Assembly: GCA_016802295.1 (NCBI GenBank)
Contig: JAESIW010000200.1
Coordinates: 4,519,155 to 4,583,154 of the forward strand
Length of the DNA: 64,000 nt
Direction of reading: 5' to 3'
From: Brachionus rotundiformis
Taxonomy: Eukaryota > Rotifera > Eurotatoria > Ploima > Brachionidae
The notes beneath the pieces are model-generated. The model saw only the letters and a list, made by a program, of their open reading frames with translations. It made no database searches and was not told where the DNA came from. The first letter of the stretch is position 1, and every line of letters begins with the position of its first letter. Of the stretch, positions 57,743 to 64,000 are shown piece by piece. Made by a program: the position numbers and the translations under genes.

Positions 57743-60700
57743 ATGTCTGACAAACGAAAGTTAGCCGAACAGGACAATGATAGCCAAGACTCCGATCAAA
57801 TAACTAGTATTGTATCTAATGAGAATCATCGTGTCAACCGAGACAAATCTTCGATTGAAAAAAAAATCCGCAAAATTATTGAACAACATTTTGACGAAGA
57901 AATTGACTACAAGAGACAAGAACTGGACAAAATAAATGAAGTAATAACTTCTTAATTTGATTTGAATTCAAATTAAATTTTAAAATATCAGAGAATCTTC
58001 GAAGCACAGAACATGCTCGACAAACTCCGGGTATGCATAGTATGCAATTTTTACAGCTCAAATGGACAAATACCTTTAAACGATTACTTAAACCATCCAG
58101 CAGTGGTTAACCTAAGATGCGAGCACCTGGAAGCTGCGATAGCCCACAGAAAGTCTTTGTCAGAAATCGGCCACAGAAAAGAAACCAATGACGATCAAGA
58201 AGATGTCTTAAAGTTACCACAGCAACAATTTGATCTAAAAATATGTGTCGGCAATGTATCAAAGTACTTGAATAATAGAAATGTTGAAGCTCAGCTATGC
58301 CAAGACAATGTAGAATCCTCTCAATACAATCAAGATTTGATAACCCACAAATGGATGATTTATATCAGGTCGCCGAATTGTCCCAAATTGGATAACTATA
58401 TAAAAAAAGTAATTTTTTATTTGCACCCAAGCTACAAGCCATTTGATGTGGCTGAGGTAAAGTAAGTCAAGAATTAACTTTTGAATAAATTTAATTTAAA
58501 ATTTGAAAAATGTTAAGAACAGGGCCTTTTCAGTTGGCGAGACGTGGATGGGGTGAATTTCCAGTTCATGTACAAATTCATTTTAAAGATGAACGAAACA
58601 AGCGAGTGGACATAAACCACAATCTAAAGCTTGATTGGACTCAAACAGGTCTGCAAACATTCGGCGGCGAAACATCATGTATTTCTAAAATGATCATTAA
58701 GCACAATGACTTTGTGCCGGACAATGAAATTATTTCCAAGACTAGAAAGTCAGAGATTGAAAAAAACTCTCAGTCGAAAGAAGAAATTCCATCTGAAACT
58801 CTCCAAAAGGAGTTGAATTCACAATACCAAATTGAGCTATTTAAAGGCGAATCGTTGCCAAGAAACCTCTCTTCTTCTTCTTTGTCATCTAATTCGAACG
58901 CATTCTCGCCTTTTTTTAGCCAAAATTTGACCACAAATTTATCACCGACTAACTTTATATCAACTGAGCCCGAGACTCCTTCGACTACCAACATTGCTAA
59001 TTTTGATGAAGTCTTCCAAAATTTGAGCAAAAAAGAAGAAACTCAGACAAAATCAAACAATTCCAGTCTAGATGCCTTGCTTAGTCTGCGGCCAATTCAT
59101 CTTACCAAGCCACTGAGTAGCAACATTGTTCTATCAACAAAGCCGACTACTTCTAATAAAATAAATCAAAATAGCAGTTTGACTAACCCAGTTAATCAAG
59201 CCAGTCAATCTAAACCTAATTCAGATAATGGTTTTTTAAATTCTTTGAATAAAAAATTGGTGATTTTTAAAGTTGGCAAAGATAATGACAAAAATAACGA
59301 AACCCATTCAGACAAAATAAGTAAGCATAATATTAATTTCAAAGATGAGCTATTTAAAAATTAAAAAAATTAAATATATAAAAGCAAAATTGATTTTTAT
59401 ATAAAAAAATCAGGATAAGTTTGTTGTATTCAAGAAATAAAATTAAAATTGAAATTAAAAAAATGTACTGGCAAGATTTTAATTAAAATTTAATGTTCGA
59501 ATGAAAATATTTTTTAAATTTTACGTTTTTTATTCATTTCGACCAATTTTTATCCGGCAAATAAAAATTTAAGTAAAAAAAATAGCTCATTCAGAATTTT
59601 TTACCAAGTATTAGAGCATTATTTAAATTTATTAAAAAAAAATTCATAGTAGATAAAGATATTTATATGACTTGGGTTGTGGTTTTAATTCAATAATATC
59701 TATGAGATTTTCTATTAAAAAAAATGAATCTAATAAAGCTATTTAGTTACGGCATCAGTGGCTTGGTAGATGCATTTTTTACAATTTGGCCATATTATTA
59801 AGCCAAATTGTAAAAAATGCTATATTTGGTCGAACCCTAGATTTCGACCAATTTTTATCCGGCAAATAAAAATCTTAATAAATAAATAGCTTTGTTAAAT
59901 TTAGATTTAAATATCTTAAAATCAAAAATATCAAAATAAAATGAAAATTTAAGTAATCATTAAAGTAAACTAGTTCTTTAAACTATTTTAAGTGTTTCAG
60001 TGCAAAAATTTTTATCAAAAAATATCAAACAAGCTTTCCATTAGACAAAATTGAGTGTAATTGAGGATCTAATAGTTCATTCAGAATTTTATTCCTAGAA
60101 TTTGAGCATTTTTTTTTTAATCACATTTTGTTATTTAAATTTCAAATATATTTTAGCATTTTTAATTTAACAAAACCATAATATTTAAATTAGAGAAAAT
60201 TTAAATTAAATTAATTTAGAAAAAAATTAATCTTTGATAGAGATATTTACACGAATTGTACTGTGGTGTTAGTGTGGAATCAGTAGCGGTGCCATAGCGA
60301 ACCAAAAGCGTTCTCGTACCGTACCATCTAATTAAATATTTCCTATATATACATTAGTATGGTTTCTACAATTGGTACGGTACAGCACCGTATGGTAACG
60401 ACGTCTAAAGGCTAAATTTAATAAAATTCTTTATTTGGTCTAACCTTAAATTTTGATATTTAATAAAAAATTTTTAATAAATAAATAGCTCTGTAAAATT
60501 TAGATGAAAATATTTTTACCAAGTTTGAAGCACTTTCGGAATATTTTCCAAGCATTTCAATTTATTAGAGAATTTAATAATTCTTTTTTTATTTATTGTA
60601 TTTTTTTATTCAAATTTTCAACTATATTATAGGATTTTTAATTTAACAAGTCTAATAATCCTCCAAAACAATAACAAAAATATACTCAAAATATGATAGG

Positions 60701-62059
60701 ATATTTAAATTAAATTAATTAAAAGCAGTACTCTTTAAACTTTATTAAGATTTTTTGCAAAAACTTTCATTGAAAAATATCAAGGAAGCTTTCCATTGCA
60801 TAAAATTAAGTCTAATTAAGAAATTTATTTTAAAATATTTGAAACAATTAAATTGACACTATTATTTAATTATTTAATTAAAAATCAATACTGAATTAAT
60901 TAAAAAAGATTCATTTTCCAAAAGCTTTTTAGTACCAAGCAATTACACGTCCAAAAAAGTCAAGTTATCTAATGAGGATCCGACCATAATTAAGCCAAAT
61001 CAAGCCTTTCAAAAACCCACCAGTGAAAATGATACTTCATTTTCGTCAAAAATAGATAACTTTTACAGTCCTTATTTGTTGATAGAAAAAATAAAATACT
61101 TAAATTCGCTCAAAAAATTAAACTTCGAAGATTTGATCAACAAGTCCCTCAGACAGTATCCAATAATAGCTGATAACCACAAAAGAGGCCAAAAATTGCC
61201 ATTCAGCGCTAAGTCAATTCACGAGTTTTACTCGTGGCCATATGCAAAAAGACGAGCTAATGAATGGATAAGAGCTGTGTATATAAAGAAAAAATGCTCT
61301 TATCTAATTGAAAAGTATGATCTCAACAAAATGAATATTTGGTCAACTAAATCAATAGTATTATGGTTGCGTTCACATGGTTATACGCCTCTAGAGTACC
61401 AACACATGCAAGTTATGTCCCTCGATCGCAAGATCACTAATTATGATGAAAGCAAAATTTTGGACGAATTTAAATATGTGGACTCTTTAGAGCCTGTTAG
61501 TTCTATTAAGCTAGATAATCTCTTAAAAATGTACAGCCAAAATGAAAATGACTTGGAATTGATAGATGTTGTAAATATTGAGCCTGTTAAGATTAAAAGT
61601 TCGAGACAAAATCCGGATAAAAAATGTTCTCAAGAGTTTTGCTTTAATTCCCATAATCACGTTGAACCATGTGCAGAGACAAAGTACGTCCAAGAGCTTT
61701 TAAAGCCATTGAACTTTAAAACATGCACGATAAGCGTCGGTCCATCTAATGAAGCACCTTCTGAGTCAAATGTGTTCACATGTAACTTGGTTGAAAGGTT
61801 TTTGTTTCGTCTGGGCAAGCGTTTTGCCGAAGATCTGATACGTCAAGCTTGTTCTGATGTTTTTTTTGACTCGTCCAGGTCCGAGCTATTAATTGAGAGT
61901 TCTAAAAGATGTGGTCAAGTCTTGGAGAACGCCGGCAATTACCAAAAGTTCCCAGATTACTTAAACGTATTAGATATCTTTAAAACAATTAACAAACATG
62001 AAAAATACGACTTTTTAACTAATAAATACATGGCTAGACCAAACAATTGTGAATCATAA
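57743..62059 (+). CDS. YEATS2: YEATS domain-containing protein 2 (ATAC complex)
   Basis: Four exons, 57743-57940, 57992-58461, 58518-59320 and 60933-62059, predict 865 residues (human 1422). An N-terminal coiled segment with KIRKIIEQHFDEEIDYK, as in YEATS2, precedes the YEATS domain at about 180-280: THKWMIYIRSP, KVIFYLHPSYKPFDVAEV, then QLARRGWGEFPVHVQIHFKD, LKLDWTQTGLQTFGGET. This fold reads acylated histone lysines. A Ser/Asn-rich linker follows (about 285-540). The C-terminal region (about 540-660, with IWSTKSIVLWLRSHGYTP) and a histone-fold-like helix set (about 768-848, from NLVERFLFRLGKRFAEDLIR) match the YEATS2 tail that pairs with NC2-beta. The reading frame joins cleanly across the 1.6-kb third intron (gtaagc donor, cttttttag acceptor), so both halves are one gene. 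Confidence 0.92.
59530..60900. repeat. Diverged direct repeats filling YEATS2 intron 3
   Basis: The segment cgaccaatttttatccggca occurs near 59539 and near 59847. The blocks around 59980-60080 and 60727-60835, both containing atatcaa-aagctttcc, are related at an offset of about 750 bp. Blocks around 59587, 60076 and 60530 share a ttcagaatttt/gagcatt pattern. The intron therefore grew by serial duplication. Confidence 0.6.
59772..59820. repeat. Perfect 18-bp hairpin in YEATS2 intron 3
   Basis: 59772-59789 (gcattttttacaatttgg) is the exact reverse complement of 59803-59820, with a 13-nt loop. It may be a MITE core or fold in the pre-mRNA. Confidence 0.8.
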
Positions 62060-63929
62060 TCATTAGTCAAATTAAAATTTTATTGATTATAATAAAAATT
62101 AAATTAATGTTCTTTTAACGAACTTGAATTTAATAAAAAAATAAAATTCAATTCATTTTTATTCAATTATTCAAATATTCAACAATGATCTAATTCTAAT
62201 AAAGTTCAATTGTAGTTAAAGTGTTATTTTATTCAAACAGAATTAATATGACTCTAATAACTCTTGAATACAACCAAATTATTAATTTTGAACAAAAGAT
62301 TTTGTCATACAATTTTTATTTTTCCATTAGATAATTTAAAATTTTAAATAGACGAGAATTATCTAGTTTTTGTTCAAATTTATCTTCTATTTTAAATAAA
62401 ATAAAGGTAACCTAGCCAACAAATTTGTGGTTTTTTTGACAATTAATATGTTCGATTAAGTCAATTGATGTTCTTGGATCAAACTCAATAAAATTTATAA
62501 ATATATTTTTTTTTAAGTTAGATAATTGTTTTTACAGGGATATATTTTTTTGCTGATAAGTTTCATAAATTGTTGGTTCCCATAAATATAATTTTACAGT
62601 GGTTTGAGAATAATAGTAAAAATACGGTTATTGGTTAAGATTAGGGAAAATTTCTTCCCTAAATTTTGAATAAAATTTACTCAAAAAAAAGTTTACCATT
62701 TTTTAGTTTCTATCTACTTTTTAATTGAACAGTGGTCAACCTTTCGTCAAGATTAGCTAAAGCATAAATCTGCTGGGGCAAACCAGCAACCTCAACTGGT
62801 GAAAATAATACACAGTCGTCCTTTTATTAGGTCACGTCCCTTTTAAGTCCCATTTTGAATTCATCCTCAAAATCTTCAAGAACGGATTTCTTATAATACC
62901 CTCATTGAAAAGTTATTTTTTTTATGTCCCAATAATTAGTCCCATAATTTCATTATGTCATCAAAAAATAAAGAACAGCGCAATATATCGTTATAATTAT
63001 AATCTTACTTTATTGTGTCCCGTTTTCTCGAAAGAGTCCAAGTTGATTTCATTAAAAGAGAATTAGAAATTAGTTGCTAATTTTATTATTTTTTGAACAG
63101 TTTAAGACTGCTGAATCAGACAAGATAAAATTTAACTTTTTAAAGATTGTCACGATGGAGCGTTGAAAAATTTGGTTCAACCAAAAGTTAAAAATTTTAT
63201 TAGTTAATTTTTTATTCAAATTATTTTATTCCGTTTTCTTAATTAATAAATAATTATGTTTTATTATATTAGACTAATTATCAGACTGATTATATCCCCA
63301 TTATTGGCTGGAACAAACACCATGACATAATCGAATGATGACTGTAGATTTTATTCTCAATAACATTTTAAGCATACTTTTTATTTTGGACAATTTATTG
63401 GTGTTTAGTGTAGAAAGCTAATTTTTGATAAGGATCTTTTGCGAATTATTTTTTCGCTTTCAATCTGAGGTTTCTGTGAAATTTAGTACAATAGAACAGA
63501 ACAAAATGTTAAAAATTCTTATAACTTATTTAAAAGATCCAAAGCAAGCTCTGTAAATGCAACATGGTACAACATTTCCTTAATTCTATTATTAAGAACA
63601 TTATGGTAATTTTACGTAAAATTACACAAATTTTTAGTAATATTTAGTACAATTTTGAAATGAAAATAAAAATCATAGAAATAAGTAAAATATAAAAAAA
63701 ACTTAAATACAAAGTTTTCAAAAAGACTTAAAATTAAAATAATTTTAAGCGAAAAATTTTATAATTTTATTACCAATTTTTCTAAAATTAATAAATATTT
63801 GAGACTAAGTCGGCCTAAATTTTCCTACTGAGTATTTTGAAAATTTAAAATATTTCTATCCTGCTAATAAAGAAAACGTAATCATTTTTAGTGATAAATA
63901 AAACATCGTTGTTGATAATTGTGGTGTTA
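62060..63929. other. Intergenic with possible decayed DNA transposon
   Basis: Less AT-rich patches at about 62740-62960 and 63280-63350 hold tgtccc/gtccca motifs and a tacagtggtttgag start near 62597, suggestive of an old element. No ORF, terminal repeats or target duplication could be fixed. Confidence 0.3.
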
Positions 63930-64000
63930 ATGAAGGTGATGAAAAAGATGGAGCAGGCGTCTCTAATAGAAATCCAAAACCATCCAAATGAAAATTTGAA
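63930..64000 (+). CDS. Possible first exon of a gene cut by right edge
   Basis: After an acceptor-like catttttag (63883-63891) an ATG at 63930 opens MKVMKKMEQASLIEIQNHPN and stays open to the window end. The composition looks coding. Too short to identify. Confidence 0.3.
   Translation, partial: MKVMKKMEQASLIEIQNHPNENL

Overview
This is an AT-rich (very low GC) window of a metazoan nuclear genome. Genes are split by many tiny introns, mostly 48-60 bp with GT donors and T-rich TAG/AAG/CAG acceptors, and a few introns of 0.7-1.5 kb are filled with transposon debris. The standard genetic code fits every gene. Compact genes, about 50-bp introns, extreme AT content and possible trans-splice acceptors before many start codons resemble a monogonont rotifer such as Brachionus. 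That assignment is an inference, and another AT-rich spiralian is possible. No bacterial operons, CRISPR arrays, rRNA or tRNA genes were seen.

Layout. 0-0.25 kb: remnant of a Tc1/mariner transposase. 1.4-5.3 kb (-): a 12-TM Patched-related protein with a LINE fragment in its intron. 8.7-10 kb (-): CCDC6. 11.3-12.3 kb (-): ribonucleotide reductase small subunit. 13.5-13.9 kb (-): a puzzling frame with two in-frame TGA codons. 14.9-20.2 kb: two PLAC8-family genes flanking transposon remnants and an unknown single-pass membrane protein. 22.9-25.5 kb: a large unknown Ser/Asn/Lys-rich protein. 26.9-27.7 kb: Rab10-like GTPase. 29.6-30.9 kb: ADRM1/Rpn13. 31.0-33.8 kb (-): a divergent Rab. 34.4-35.8 kb (-): ALG5. 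37.5-39.5 kb (-): phytanoyl-CoA dioxygenase with a small ORF 100 bp upstream and an orphan coding exon. 39.7-40.2 kb: a piggyBac-type MITE. 40.9-41.7 kb (-): unknown charged protein. 45.6-45.9 kb (-): SEC61B. 48.2-48.9 kb: second Rab10-like gene. 49-51 kb: MITE cluster. 51.9-53.4 kb (-): ankyrin/SOCS-box-like protein. 54.8-55.9 kb: two tandem tiny genes related to the NDUFA12/NDUFAF2 family. 57.7-62.1 kb: YEATS2 of the ATAC complex.

The genes are mostly housekeeping and do not form one pathway: secretory pathway (SEC61B, ALG5, Rabs), proteasome (ADRM1), dNTP synthesis (RRM2), peroxisomal lipid oxidation (PHYH), chromatin (YEATS2), and possibly complex I. Genes were reconstructed by hand from reading frames and splice sites, so exon limits are predictions. 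No clear novel system was found. The best leads are the tandem NDUFA12-like pair, which looks operon-like, the two-TGA reading frame, an R2 subunit that starts without the N-terminal degron region, acceptor-like sites just upstream of most start codons, and several well-bounded MITE families.
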